From contig JANFAH010000004.1 of NCBI GenBank assembly GCA_024663395.1, forward strand, positions 2,046,001-2,110,000: a DNA stretch of 64,000 bases, in the 5' to 3' direction. Shown one piece after another: positions 12,406 through 23,685 of this stretch. The DNA is from Pisolithus tinctorius (lineage: Eukaryota > Basidiomycota > Agaricomycetes > Boletales > Pisolithaceae). Below the pieces are notes generated by a model, which did no database searches, was not told the DNA's origin, and saw only the letters and a program-made list of their open reading frames with translations. Numbering within the stretch: the stretch's first letter is position 1; every line of letters begins with the position of its first letter. Both the position numbers and the translations under genes were made by a program.

Positions 12406-13184
12406 TCAATAGTCACATTCCCCGCCTCCCTCCATCTCCATCTCGTCCGCCTCCTCCTCGTCAAACCACCCCTCCTCGTCCTCATTAATGTCATACTGTT
12501 CGCTCCAGTCACACAGGTCATAATCAGCACCCTATACAATGATGAGTCCGTCAACACCGCCGCATCCATCCACAGTGCTCGTTGACGCACTTCCAACAGA
12601 CCATAAACGAACAACTCTTTTATCCGTCTTGCAAAGTCAGCGCTCAGCTCCTCTGGAGACTCCTGCACATCTGCTGCTGTATCGCTCATGTCGCTATCAC
12701 TCTCGTCCTCTTCTGGAATAAATTCGTCCTCTTCTCCACCTCCTTGACTGCGCTTGAGATATCTCACTCTCTCGGCTTCTCTCTCTTCCTCGTACTCTCC
12801 CAATAAGCTTCCCAGTTTCCCTACTTGCTGCGGCATCCCGTCCAAAAAGCTTTTGCTCGCCCACTCCCTCTCGTCTTCAGCAGCTCGCTTTCCATATCGC
12901 TCACGCCCTGACCACAAGTGCGGCCACCGAGCCTTGGCCGACTCCAGCTCGAGTTGCTTTGGTGCGGTTTCTGTGTACCTTAGCCGACGGTTCCGCATCT
13001 CCGGTATGAGGCTACGCTGTTTCGGCGTCGTGACCAGCCCGAAGCTCGTAATCAGGTGTGGCGGTATTTGATGCAGGAACTTGCGCAGGAATTCGACAGG
13101 TGAGTTGCTTGGGAGCGGGCTGTAGTTCAGAGGTAGACCGAGATATGATAGCAATACGAGATCGCTGAAAGTGTTGCCATCCAT
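12406..13184 (-). CDS. CCDC97-like (CCD97 C-terminal domain) protein
   Basis: Conserved acidic protein matching the CCD97-like domain (formerly DUF2052). Characteristic pieces are IPEMRNRRLRY, a basic/aromatic middle (KRAAEDEREWASKSFLDGM), an acidic linker, and the signature DFARRIKELFVYGLLEG. After a short intron this continues as YDLCDWSEQYDINED then GWFDEEEADEME, next to the stop at 12406. In animals CCDC97 associates with the SF3b splicing factor, which suggests a spliceosome-linked nuclear role here. The start at 13184 (MDGNTFSD) is the first ATG of a long open exon. The gene is divergent from the C2H2 gene, with 98 bp between starts. Confidence 0.72.
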
Positions 13185-13282
13185 GTGGTGAGATTGCCGA
13201 AGAGAGGAGTAGACTCGAAGGTTAGGAGTGTGCTTATGTAACCGATCGTCAAGTACTGGTCGTCACAGTAATCAGGATTTGT

Positions 13283-13833
13283 ATGTCTCAACCTCCGAGC
13301 TCTTTTCCAATTTCATGCCAGTGGGACCAATGCAAGATTTTATTGCCAAGTCGTGACGAGCTCCTGAATCACATCCGGGTGGAGCATATCATACCCATGA
13401 TGCCCATGCACAAGAGTGAAATCCTCTTGATGAAAAAACTTGATAAGGAGAAAACCCGAGCTGCAACAATGATTCCAGGCTAGTGACAATACATCTTTGC
13501 TGTTTTCAGTCTTTATCAGACTTAAGGTGTTCAGGTGACGACAGTCGGCCAGACGCATCACCAACACTTGAATGGCCTGGCTCAGATGACGAAGGTGGTG
13601 GATCACGTCCCCAAGAATACCCACAGGTATCTGTGCTGAACCAGGACAGTTCACCTCATCGTGACAGAGGCTCGACATTGTCAACGGGGTGGTTACAGGT
13701 ACCCCAAGCTGTGATGGAGTCCCACTCAGAGAATCTGAACGATTCTCAAATGTCGGTTGGATGCACGCATCAGAATTCCATGCCTCAGACACAGGCAACC
13801 TACCATAGTCAAGGTACGGATTCGAGTCAGTGA
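13283..13833 (+). CDS. Small protein with one C2H2 zinc finger
   Basis: A 162-residue two-exon model. Exon 1 (13283-13482) encodes a single C2H2 finger with C-x4-C spacing (CQWDQCKI) and the pair HIRVEH, followed by a Met-rich helix. A 62 nt intron (13483-13544, GTGACA...ACAG) joins in frame to exon 2. Exon 2 encodes a Ser/Pro/Gln-rich, probably disordered tail ending at 13833. One finger alone rarely gives sequence-specific DNA binding, so it may act in a complex or bind RNA or protein. The protein as a whole is not recognised. Confidence 0.6.
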
Positions 13834-14043
13834 AGGAATTGGATTGCATCATACATTCAGTCGAGCTGTATCTACCACACCCGATAGGGGTCACTCACTA
13901 CTGGTAATAGGATAGCTTGATACTCCTTGATTTTCCGGTGGCTTTTTTCTGGTTTGGCTTTGTGGTGTCCTACAATGTTATGTATGTAAAGCTGTATCGA
14001 CCTACTTGATTCAGCTCGATGGACTGCGACATTCATAGTTTCA

Positions 14044-15528
14044 ATGGCCACTGCGAATGAAAAGCTAAATGTTGAAGGTAACAACGACGAACCGGCGGTC
14101 CCTGATGTTCCGAAGGATCTCCTGTTGATCATCTTCATTCATGGGTACGTTCAAGACCGAGTATCTACCCTCTCCCAGTCATAAGTCTCGAATCACAGGT
14201 TCAAGGGCACCGATTCGACCTTTGGGAGCTTCCCCTCCAGACTTGAACACATCCTCACCGAAACTATGGACAATGTAGCCGTTGAATGTATCGTCTTTCC
14301 GGCTTACGAGGTTAGTCGCCTGCTATCTTCCTCCCAACCGCGAGAGTGTAAGTATTGATGTATTTCCACAGACCAAGGGAGAATTGGTGGGTGAACAATA
14401 ACCTTTACTTCCTGGGATCCCGCAGAATTGAAATCTTCGTTTGCCCAACGGCTGCGCAGACTGCGGCCGTCGAGCGTTTCGTTGACTGGCTCACAACCCT
14501 CACTGTTCAGAAAGAGGTTGCTCATGGCGGAGGTGCCGGAGCTGCCAAGATCGTTCTTTGCGGCCACAGGCAAGTTGAAATTTTGATCGTTATTCACCTC
14601 AACCCTCTCCTCACGGTGGTGAAATAGTATGGGTGGGTTACTAGCAGCGGATGCACTCTGTGCTTTGATTAAATCAAGACCTGACGAGGGTGCCCCATTG
14701 TGGCCAAGAGTTATCGGTTGCATCGCTTTCGACACACCCGTAAGCCTCTTCGGCCGCTATAGAACCCCATTCGAGTACGCTGTATCCTTAGTATTTAGGT
14801 CTGCACCCTTTTGTATTCAAGAACAGTGCAACACGCGCAGCAGAAGTCGCGGATACTGCACGCACCGTTGTCTCGGACGTGCTCTGGTTTATGGGGAAAA
14901 ATCGGGATTCACCACAGGCCAAGTCGAATCCATCTCTCCCCCAGATTGCCGCAGCAACAGAGTCAGAAAGTTCCTCCAAATCTACTGGATGGGCACGTTG
15001 GGCACCTTCGGCCTATGTAGTAGGGGGAGCTATCGCCGCTGGTGCCGCAGCTGGAGCTGCGTACTGGCGACGTGAAGATATCACATCAGGGTACAATTGG
15101 GCATTCGGGCATATGAAATACGTGGGTACTCTTTGGGACGGAGAAGGAATGACAAAGCGACTGGATAATTTATTGCTCGCTGAGAAGCAAGGAATAATCT
15201 TTAAGATGTAAGCTGCTTTCTCCAAATCTCAAACTTTTATTCGCTAATCTACTTGCCTGCCTTCTCGAGGTTCTATGTACTGCTCCCGCCTTCTCCTCCT
15301 TCATTCCCCTCCCCACGAACATTCGTCGTGTTACCTTCCCGTTCATCTCCGGCTTTCTCCAACTACATTATCAGTAAGAACTCGGTCGCGACGGATGAGA
15401 TACAAGCGCACACGGGCTTGTTTGAACCAAATACAAATGATGGTTACTATGAACTTGGACTCGAGACTGCAAAGATAATTCGCGAGGCGGCGGCAAGAAG
15501 CGGGATGCATTCTACTGTACCCACATGA
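14044..15528 (+). CDS. Alpha/beta hydrolase, DUF676 lipase-like, with membrane segment
   Basis: Serine hydrolase of the DUF676 lipase-like type common in fungi. The start at 14044 (MATANEKLN) leads to the oxyanion strand LLLIIFIHGFKG, formed across the first intron. The nucleophile elbow GHSMGG is built by splicing: exon 3 ends CACAG, the intron begins GCAAGT (a GC-AG intron), and the next exon starts TATGGGTGG, so the serine codon AGT is split. After a linker there is a small-residue hydrophobic segment (AYVVGGAIAAGAAAGAAYW), a likely membrane helix. The final exon contains FYVLLP, DEIQAH and a terminal Glu/Ala helix with the stop at 15528. The substrate, probably a lipid or other ester, is not known. 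The gene converges on NAA10. Confidence 0.8.
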
Positions 15529-15615
15529 ACAGGTCCGTGGACAGAGAGTTCAGGTCAGCTACGGTAGTGCCATAATGCATTACATCCAATACGTCCACAT
15601 GTCCATATATCTGTA

Positions 15616-16340
15616 TTATGACTGGTTGAATGTTAGCTGCATAGCGTATGCATCTTCACCGTCGGCGTCTGTAAACCCGTAAGCTTACAAGTTTTGCCAG
15701 TGTCATTCATAAGACGCACAATACTTCTCCTCGATGCTTTTAACAGTGAAACCCAGGGTGTCCCGATAAAGACTAAGAGCGGCACGATTGGACTTGCGTA
15801 CATGCAGCGACACGTATGCGGCACGATAGATGGTTGACATGGCCTCCTCTACATGATCCACCGAATGATGATGAGTACAGCAAGGCGGTCAGAAGACATC
15901 ATAAACGACGGACGGGATTGCAGCATCAACTTCTTAGCCAGCCCTAATCGCCGGTATGATCGTAGCACTGAAATCGAGGTGACGTGTCCGTGAGGCACTT
16001 GCTCACTTTTTTCTGGGCCATCGTGTTCCTCGGGTTCCTCCCTACGTGCAGTCTTTTCAGTGACTGGATACTTCTAGGGACGTACGGTCAGGCTGAGGGT
16101 GCTAACATTTTGGCTAGTATGTATCCGACTACACGCCCGTGCTCCTCCGCGACGTAGGATAGGGATGGCCATGTTAGTGCATGATAAAGATCTGATATTC
16201 CACGAAAAATTGGGTGTAGAATCAAGCGATGGATGGGACCAGAACGCACAGTACTTCATGGTGTAGTTTTCAGGAAGATTGTGCAGATTACAGGCCTGCA
16301 TGCCTGGGAGGTCTTCCAGCCTTGCTTGTCGAATATTCAT
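15616..16340 (-). CDS. NAA10: N-alpha-acetyltransferase catalytic subunit NAA10 (ARD1)
   Basis: Catalytic subunit of the NatA complex, which acetylates N-termini of nascent proteins on the ribosome. The start at 16340 gives [18 protein letters not shown], nearly invariant in NAA10, then [10 protein letters not shown] across the first intron. Next come [19 protein letters not shown], an acidic Glu/Pro insert, and the acetyl-CoA loop motif [13 protein letters not shown]. After a further intron follow [14 protein letters not shown] and the C-terminal [11 protein letters not shown] with the stop at 15616. About four short introns are needed and all keep frame. The Glu/Pro-rich insert between the second strand and the HGHVTSISV strand is usual in fungi. 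No NAA15 partner gene is in the window. Confidence 0.9.
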
Positions 16341-16671
16341 CGGGAGACGTGTATCGGCTCGTGGAGGAGAGAGTGAAACCTTGAAGTTGTCTGGCAGATA
16401 AGCTCTTTAAAAACGCGCTTTACAGCAACTTGACGACTCCGTTACACACCGTGTCCGGAACCCAAACCTATGCAGTGAACTGAGTGAATTGTGAAGTAAA
16501 ATGACCCGGATTATATTACTCCAGTGCGGTCGATGTACATACATTCAAAGCTAATACAGCCTACAAAAACAAAGCTAGAGATACGAAAGCAATGACTGTC
16601 CCAGCAGTTAATGTTTACCATGAATACGTGCAAAATAAGGGAAACAATTCTACATACGACTTCTTTGATCA
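16341..16671. other. Intergenic region between NAA10 and GRR1
   Basis: About 330 bp holding the NAA10 promoter and the GRR1 3' UTR. It is AT-rich, with no coding feature or repeat seen. Confidence 0.5.
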
Positions 16672-19458
16672 TCATTGCTGGCTCTTCGTTCCGGTACTAC
16701 TCGAGTCGGGCAGATTACTGCTACTTGCTGCGGAGTTGCGTCCGAAAAGAAGAGAAGTGGCATACAACTCGGCAGCATTGAGAGTATTCCTTAAACTTCT
16801 TCTGACACTCCGGCCCCTCCCTTCTGGCTCACGTGGGTCCGAGCTTGCATTGAAGGCAGGTGGGGTGCCGGGGGAGCTGGCATTAGCAGGCGGCGTTGCG
16901 ATAGGAGTAGGGGGTTCAAGATGAGGCCACGGGACAGGGTTGTCTGGCAAAACCAGCGGGAGGGGAATGGATTGGTTCTGTCTGTAGCGTGCTTCAAGCT
17001 GACTCCCCGCCGAATGCATCACCTGCGCGATTCCTTGCGTTGCCCCATGAAGGGTAGACGCTGGAGTAAATGCGCGATTTCCAAATGACGGTGGTAATTG
17101 GTTGAATTGGTTGCTAGCACCACGACCATGCCCAATCTCAGCGTAGTTGTAATCCGGTGTCAGCGCTCCGTTACTCCGAGAAGATGAGGCAAGGTCCTGA
17201 TATGTACGGAAGAACCCAGTTCCGTTGGACTGTGCTGTCGCTGCGCTGCGGTTAGATGCAACCTCGCTCGGTGCTGGGGAGGCGGAGGTTTCCACAACGG
17301 GCTGAAGCCCGAATCCTCGCTGCCGGTTTTGCTGTCCACCAGAGGGTTCTGGGGCATGGTGGGTGTGGTGGGTGGTATAATCGGTGGGGGTATGAACAAG
17401 AAATGGCTCTGTGGTGGCAGAGGGAGCCGATCTACTCGGGGATATTGGATTGTGTTGTACAGCAATGCTGGAATGCCGCGGAGTAAGCATGGGCTCTACA
17501 AGACGGTCACGGGTGGACGGCTGCCCTCTTTGAATGGCGGGTTGGAAATGGAACCTCCTGTCATACATGAAATCGTCGTCAAGGTCGTCTTCATTCCCGG
17601 TCTCCATGTCCACGTCATGGGGAACTTCGACAAAACTTTCATCAAAGTCATCCTCGTATTCCGTTTCCTCGTCATCTCCTTGCATCTCCTCCGTAATGGT
17701 GTTAAAGAGATCCGTAAGAAACGATCTGAGTTTCGCGACACCGTTACCCGAATAAACGCAGAATGACATTCTCTGGCTCACGTTGAACTCCTGCAGATGG
17801 AAGTGAAGCTAAGCTGGGGAGGGGGAACAAGACACGGACCTGGGGCGGTTGCCTACAAAATTGCTGCAATTCGGGCTTCCGGAAAGAGGGTATGCCAGTG
17901 AGACTCAAATGCGTGAGCTTGTGTAGTTTTTGAAGCAAGAAGTGAATAGCCATGACAGAGATTTGATCGCAATACGAAAGGTGAATGCGCTCGAGGGTGC
18001 TATGACGCTCCGCAAGCGCATAGATAGCCTCGTCCGTCAAGTTACTGACCCGTACGAGGCCAATACGACGAAGCTTAGGCAAACTTGCCAGTTCAAAGAC
18101 GGACATGTCGGTTAGAAGCGAACAATCTAAGACACTGTCAGTGTGTCAACGATCCGAAAGAAAGTAGACTCACTCGCAAAATCGACGTAGCGTAGCCGAG
18201 TGCAACATCTAGCGAGAGATTTGATGGAACGGTCGGTGATATTGACGGCATGACCGAGGTGGAGGTAGTGAAGATGTCGCCCAAGGATGCACACACTTTC
18301 CACTGCTCGATCGGTGAGTAGGGAGCACTTGGACAGGACAAGACTCCGAATCTTAGGTGCATGTGATACGATACCCTCCACTGCATCATCCGTTATAAGC
18401 GCACAGCCTGTGAGGTCCAGCATACGAAGATGAACTAATGCCTTTGGGAGGACTAGCGGGGGTAGCTCATCCAGTGCTCTCGGGATGATGAGGGGAATGG
18501 TTGTGTCCCTGATTTTGGTTGGGGCCGGGAAGGCAGCGTCTGTTAGCTCTGAGCAGTGAGAGAGCCTAACCTCGCGCAGGTGGGGGCAATGAAGCCATAG
18601 ATCGCGAACGGGTGTATTCGTGATGTGTTTGCAATTGTTCAAGTCGATCTCTAGCAAAAGAGGGCATGCTTTGGCAATGGCAGAGACGGACGGGTCGGTT
18701 ACCTGCTCCACACCACTTAGCTTGACACGACGAAGGAGTGAGCATTCGCGAGCGAGTGAGAAGACGCCTTCGTCTGTGACGAGCTTGCAACCAGTCAAAT
18801 TAATACCCTGTAAACGTTTGGAAACGGCTGTTAAACCGGAGATGACATTATCGGTCGTTTCGACGACGCCGGTGAGGTCGATGGCGATTAGATTGGGTAG
18901 CCGGGTGAGAACGCGTAAGAGGGCGGCCTCGGAGATGGCAGAGCAGTTGACGAGGGTCAAGCGCTCGAGGCGATCGCACTGTGCTAGACGGGAGAAGAGG
19001 ACGTCTGTGAGGTCGGGGCTGAGGAACAGGAAGTTTACACGCTTGATGAAGCGTGCGTAGGTGAAAGATTGGTCAGGGAGGTTGAGAATGGTAATGATTT
19101 TGACGAGGGTGGAGATGCGAGTTAACGCGGGCCTATGCCACAGTAGCTCGACGGCACACTCGCACCAAGCACGCGAGACGAGCATGGAGTGATAGAGATC
19201 TCTTGGAGAGTGGAGATGCTTGAGGATGTGTATGAGGATTTCAGGCGGGAGATGGGTCATGGGAGGACGAGCAGAGACCAGATGGGTTGACCTCGGGGAT
19301 GACCACTGAGCTGGGCTGATGCCGGGTGGGGGGTCGTCGTCGCGAGAGAAGAACGCTGATTTGCAGGGGTACTCGTCGTCATTTTCGGAGAGCGACGTGG
19401 TCGACTGCGACGCCGACTTGATGCGATACACAATTCTCGATGGTCGTGCTGGGGCCAT
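16672..19458 (-). CDS. GRR1: F-box/LRR protein GRR1 (SCF ubiquitin ligase receptor)
   Basis: Substrate receptor of an SCF ubiquitin ligase, linked in yeasts to nutrient sensing and the cell cycle. After a disordered leader the F-box lies at about residues 68-110 (HLPPEILIHILKHLHSP, VSRAWCECAVELLWHRP). About a dozen cysteine-containing LRRs follow (LTLVNCSAISEAAL, INLTGCKLVTDEGV, LDLTGCALITDDAV). Two introns fall after VDFA and after RQPPQ. The third exon holds a conserved piece (FCVYSGNGVAKLRSFL), then a strongly acidic run and a long Pro/Ser/Gln-rich disordered tail, ending at 16672. The total is roughly 900 residues. It is the full-length paralogue of the F-box-less gene at 7340-8838. Confidence 0.9.
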
Positions 19459-19643
19459 CGTTCGACGAGCGAGCGAGCGAGCGGTGAGGGCGGCTTACTT
19501 ATGGGTTATGACAGCGATGGCACGTGGGAGACCATTTCCTAATATGGCAAACCCATGTGGTACTCTCTCATCGCAAGGCAGCCTCGTGTCCGAGCCAGGC
19601 GTTGGCTTGCATGCCCTCGGTCAAACTCGTCAAATAACTGTTC

Positions 19644-20334
19644 ATGATACCATCAGACAACGCCAATTCATCTTCTGACCACAAATCTGTATCCAAACTC
19701 CAGAAACTTGCAGAAAAACTCATCACTCGTTCATCTCCCGCTCCCTCAACTGTACCCCCATGTTGTCCAGATACCCAGCAGCCCAGTTACCTCGTCGGCG
19801 CAAACCTACCTCCCCCTGGCCCAGCGCACTACGCCGTCCGTCGCGCTTTGTGGCTCACACCAACAAAGACACCTGAGCATGCCCCCTCGTCTCCGTCCCG
19901 CCTCCGACTCGAACAACTGCTCAGCCAGCCTGGCGCTGCCCGTAGCGACGAAGCTTGGAAAGGCGGCATACAGAAGGTGTGGAAGGGTCTCGTCGGCGGC
20001 GGAAGACTGCGACGCAGGCTTCCTATGAATCTAGTGGTACGTGTGCTTTCGTCACCAATATGCAATTACGTCTCCTTATTCCCCCCGTGTATAGATCCAG
20101 GTCATACATGCTGGTTGGCTACGGGATCCGGAAACATGGCCTGCCGGTGCAGAAGTGCCAGAGTCTGACGACGACCCTTCTCACAAAGCAGCTCCTCCAT
20201 CCCCTCTTCCAAGACTCACCAGTCGACAAGAATCATGCCTGGCAACGTCCAAGTTAGATGACAAACCATCGGTGAAGCATTTTCACGACATTGGAGAAAT
20301 GCGTTCCTCAGGAGTGGCTGCCGCAGCGCATTAG
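19644..20334 (+). CDS. Conserved fungal protein, DUF4050-like
   Basis: Two-exon model. Exon 1 starts at 19644 (MIPSDNANSSSD) and contains PPPGPAHYAVRRALW, RLRLEQLL and a basic segment (WKGGIQKVWKGLVGGGRL). An intron begins at the GTACGTG just after LPMNLV and ends near 20093 (GTATAG). It joins in frame to IQVIHAGWLRDPETWP and then a disordered acidic tail with the stop at 20332-20334. The pattern LP(L/M)..(I/V)..(V/I)HAGW.RD.TWP resembles the fungal DUF4050 family, whose function is unknown. That assignment is from memory of the motif and is only moderately sure. Confidence 0.65.
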
Positions 20335-20584
20335 CCACCTACATAACGGATGAATGACCGAATGCTGTACGATCGACGCGTCGAACTTGTATGATCATGT
20401 AGGATATCCCTGTCACTGCCTCTGATGTATGAGGGGGTGTTGCTCAGTGATGTGTCCAATAGTCCAACAATGTCATGCTCGGAGATCTAATGTACAACGT
20501 AGACTATGTGATATGTTCCTCTCTGGCCAAGTTCTTTTGAAACTGCCAAAAAATATATATACGGCAGAAACATGGCGAGCGTGA

Positions 20585-21035
20585 TCACATTCGGGACGGC
20601 GGCGACACCTGCGTGATAGAGGGTGAACGTCTGCGCGCGAACAGAACAACGCTTACTTACCAGGATGACACCGTCCCCTCGGACAAAGAGCATTTCCATT
20701 TTTCTCTTCGCGACCTGTATTCGTTGGTGTTAGTGACCAGATTTGCATCGGAACGGGGTGACGAGCCTTCACTGTGCCCTGGCCCTCAAGGGTTCCATCT
20801 ACAGCATCTACGATCATGACGGTTTCCTCGACATCGCTGAGGATGAGATTCATGTGACCGTCATATGCCTATCAACGACACTCAGCAAGACAGCGAAAAC
20901 AGTCCAGCGTGTACGACTCACGTGTAGGACGCCGCTCAGCTCGCGATCACCGCGAAGCTTCACAAAGACGCGTTCGCTCAGCGATAATCTTATGAGGTCA
21001 AACGGCTCTTGTATTCCTGTCGACGAGGGATCCAT
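20585..21035 (-). CDS. LSM3: U6 snRNA-associated Sm-like protein LSm3
   Basis: Subunit of the LSm2-8 ring that binds the U6 snRNA 3' end, and of the cytoplasmic LSm1-7 ring in mRNA decay. Sm1 motif: [20 protein letters not shown] then [14 protein letters not shown]. Sm2 motif: [12 protein letters not shown]. Four exons are joined by short introns. The third donor is GTGAAG, giving [11 protein letters not shown], and the last intron restores VSPPSRM with the stop at 20585. The protein is about 100 residues, normal for the family. The start at 21035 (MDPSSTG) lies 70 bp from the divergent U1-C start. Confidence 0.93.
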
Positions 21036-21105
21036 GAGTACTAGTGTAAGGGGCGGACAGGATTAGTCAGCATCGTTCCACGCGTCTTTCCTCCCAACCC
21101 TCACG
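21036..21105. promoter_or_regulatory. Shared 70 bp bidirectional promoter of LSM3 and U1-C
   Basis: The two divergent start codons are only 70 bp apart, so this segment must contain both 5' leaders and any shared promoter elements. It is pyrimidine-rich toward U1-C (CTTTCCTCCCAACCCTC). No TATA box is visible. Confidence 0.6.
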
Positions 21106-21940
21106 ATGCCAGTGAGTACCCAAGCCACATTGGCTCTATGCAAGCTCACGATTCACCACCAGAAACATTACTGTGACTATTGTGATGTATTCTTAACGCA
21201 CGACTCTGCTTCAGGTAGGTCGAAGAGCTCTGCACATGTTCCTCATCCTCATCACACCCAGTGCGCAAGGCCCATAACAGCGGGCGTAACCACCTGGCTA
21301 ACGTACGGGACTACTATGCTTGTGAGTCTGGTTTCTCAGTTCACATGAGCACCACGTTGATCAGAAATTTCAGCACTCGGCCACGACAAGGCGCAGAATA
21401 TCATCGACCAAATTACCGCAGCCTATGAGAGTGGAGGAGGGCCTCCCCCAGGAGGGTTCGGATTCGGACCACAGCATCTACTTGGTTCTGCCCCACCCTT
21501 TGGCGGAGGACCCCCACCGTTCGGCGGACCACCCCCATTTGGTACGTGTCAACATCCCCGGGCTGCGTATGTCTTTCTCACCGAGAATGCAGGTCGTCCA
21601 CCATTCCCACCTCCCATGCCTCCTGGAATGGTCCCACCTCCAGGTGGTGCACCACCTTTCCCTCCCGGCACAATGCCTCCCCCAGGTGCCTTCCCAGGCG
21701 GTAAGTGTGCAAGGGATGATTTCACTACACCAAACTCATCAATGTGATGAAGGCCCGCCACCATTCCCTCCCAACGGCGGTCCCCCGGGTACTTCTATGC
21801 CTCCGTTCCCCCCTACTGGTAATTTTGCCCCACCTGGAGGAGTTCCTCCCCTCAACCCAAGTAATGCACAACCTCCAGCTGATGGTCCACCGCCCGGCAT
21901 CCATCCAGACAGGTTGCGTATGATAAGCAGTGGAAGATGA
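21106..21940 (+). CDS. YHC1: U1 snRNP protein C
   Basis: U1-C stabilises 5' splice-site recognition by U1 snRNP. Exon 1 encodes only Met-Pro before GTGAGT, and the next exon gives KHYCDYCDVFLTHDSAS, the matrin-type C2H2 finger that contacts the U1-5'ss helix. After further introns follow VRKAHNSGRNHLANVRDYY and SLGHDKAQNIIDQI. The C-terminal half is the Gly/Pro/Phe-rich tail normal for the family, broken by introns near 21541-21592 and 21700-21752, with the stop at 21938-21940. The two-residue first exon is also typical of other fungal U1-C genes, as far as I recall. Confidence 0.93.
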
Positions 21941-22058
21941 CGGCTTGGGATTTGGATGGTCAATAGTATATCACCTTTTCATGTTGTATTCCCTCAAAAA
22001 GTCCCTTGGATAAAATTACTATGACTGAGCGAGTAACCTTGTACACGATAATACGCTA

Positions 22059-23685
22059 TCAGGTTGGTTTATGGTAATCTAGCTTTTTTGCGAAGGCCTC
22101 GCTGACGGGTGTCAGTGTTGCACTGGAAACCTCGACGCAAAACTGGACTAAACGGCCATCGTCCAGCATCTGGTGGATATCTTGTGTCGCATGTTTCTGG
22201 TGGTTATGCGTCCATAATCTGTTGACAACCTTCCGTTTCGACTGGTGACCGTGTAGCCGGCTGCGTGAGTCGGTAGGATGACTTACTTGATCATTCATAA
22301 CGGACCAGACAGGGAACAGACGGGTGAGGGTCCATGTATGGGCACCGATATAATACCAAATATCCTGGCAGGGTCGATGTGATAAGATTTGATGGAAGCG
22401 CACTTCAGGCTCACCTTTTTCGCTGACAGGATGAAAGTATGGAAAAAGGGACGTGTTGACAGGTTGTTGATAATGTATTCTGCCGCCGACAAGTTGTCCG
22501 ATTGGGTGCCCCAGTCAAGCAATAGAGAGGCGGATGGGCAGTCCATCGTTAACGGTTCATAGACAAACGCCATGTTGTCAACAATCTGCACGCGGAAGCA
22601 GAAGTCGTCCATCTGCGAGAGGCTAGTAATTGTGATGATGGTTAGTGCACCCCTTTTGTTACTACTATAGATGTGGGGAACTGACCTTTCTAGGGAGTAC
22701 ACCTGGGTTTGATCAATTTAGTGCTCAGTTGTTACAAAGCAATACTTACCATGTCTTCAGAGAGGCCCAGCCGCTGTTGAAGTCCTTGCCACGGTATCGG
22801 GCATACGACCTTGGCAGATTGTGGAGCACGGTTCGTAGACATATTCCAATTCTCATCTGCACTCAGTGAGGATGGCTTGAAGAGGGTTGACATAGTTGAC
22901 CTATGCTGTGGAGGTGTGCGGGGAGACAACGGTTTTGGAGGGCTTTGCAGTGGATTTGGGGTACGTCTTACGACGGTTTGCGGAGTGCGGTTCGTGGCCA
23001 TTCGCCGACTCTCATCCGCAGTCGGCGTAGATGGCTTGAAGAGGATAGACTTATGCCGTGGGGATGCGCGTGAAGGAGACAATTTCGGAGGGCTTTGAGG
23101 TAGCCTTGCGTCGAGTCTCACGATTGGAGTAGACGGCGGAGTTGTGCCCGATGGCTCGAGTTGAGGCGTCGCGAAACGCAGAGAGACACCGGAGGTTGAT
23201 AGCACCGGACTAGCGTTCTTGGATTCACCCCCTTGCACCCCGACAGCCGGACGATGTGGGGAGCTCCGAGCAGACACGGACAAATCATCATCTTCAGGCT
23301 GACGAACGGCCTACTAAGAGACACGCATCAACTGTCATGGACGATCTGCGTACCAATTCCTCTACGAGGTCTCGTAGTACACGTTTCACGCGCTTCAGTT
23401 TCTGAATCACCACATCGTTCGCTGCTGATCGATTGTCATGGTTCCGACGTTCGAGTTCAGCAACGCGACTCTTGTACAGTGTTGTCTCATGGGTTGAGTC
23501 CACGAGGGCTTGGTTGAACTGTTCCCCAATGTGCACAAGGGTTTGCACGACGCGTGAAAGCTAAACTGCAAGATGAGCAACCGATGCCGGGGCAAAGGGA
23601 TATAATAATGCTCGACCTCTTCCTGTGCTTCGTTCATCCTCGACCGTGGTGTCAGGACAGCGACGTTCGGTTTGCTGGATTCCAT
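22059..23685 (-). CDS. Unrecognised protein with coiled coil, SP-rich repeats and folded C-terminus
   Basis: I do not recognise this gene. The start is placed at the ATG at 23685 (MESSKPNVAVL); the codon two upstream is GTG. Exon 2 (LSRVVQTLVHIGEQF to VLRDLVEEL) looks like a coiled coil of about 70 residues. Exon 3 is Ser/Pro-rich with many SP/TP sites and two copies of a repeat of about 53 residues (LFKPSTPTADESRRMATNR and LFKPSSLSADENWNMSTNR). It continues through a very small exon (VYSLE) into an apparently folded domain (DDFCFRVQIVDNMAFVYEP, YYIGAHTWTLTRLFPVW, LDDGRLVQFCVEVSS), ending at 22059. The SP/TP density suggests CDK or MAPK phosphorylation. The layout recalls kinetochore or chromatin adaptors, but no family can be named. 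Confidence 0.62.
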
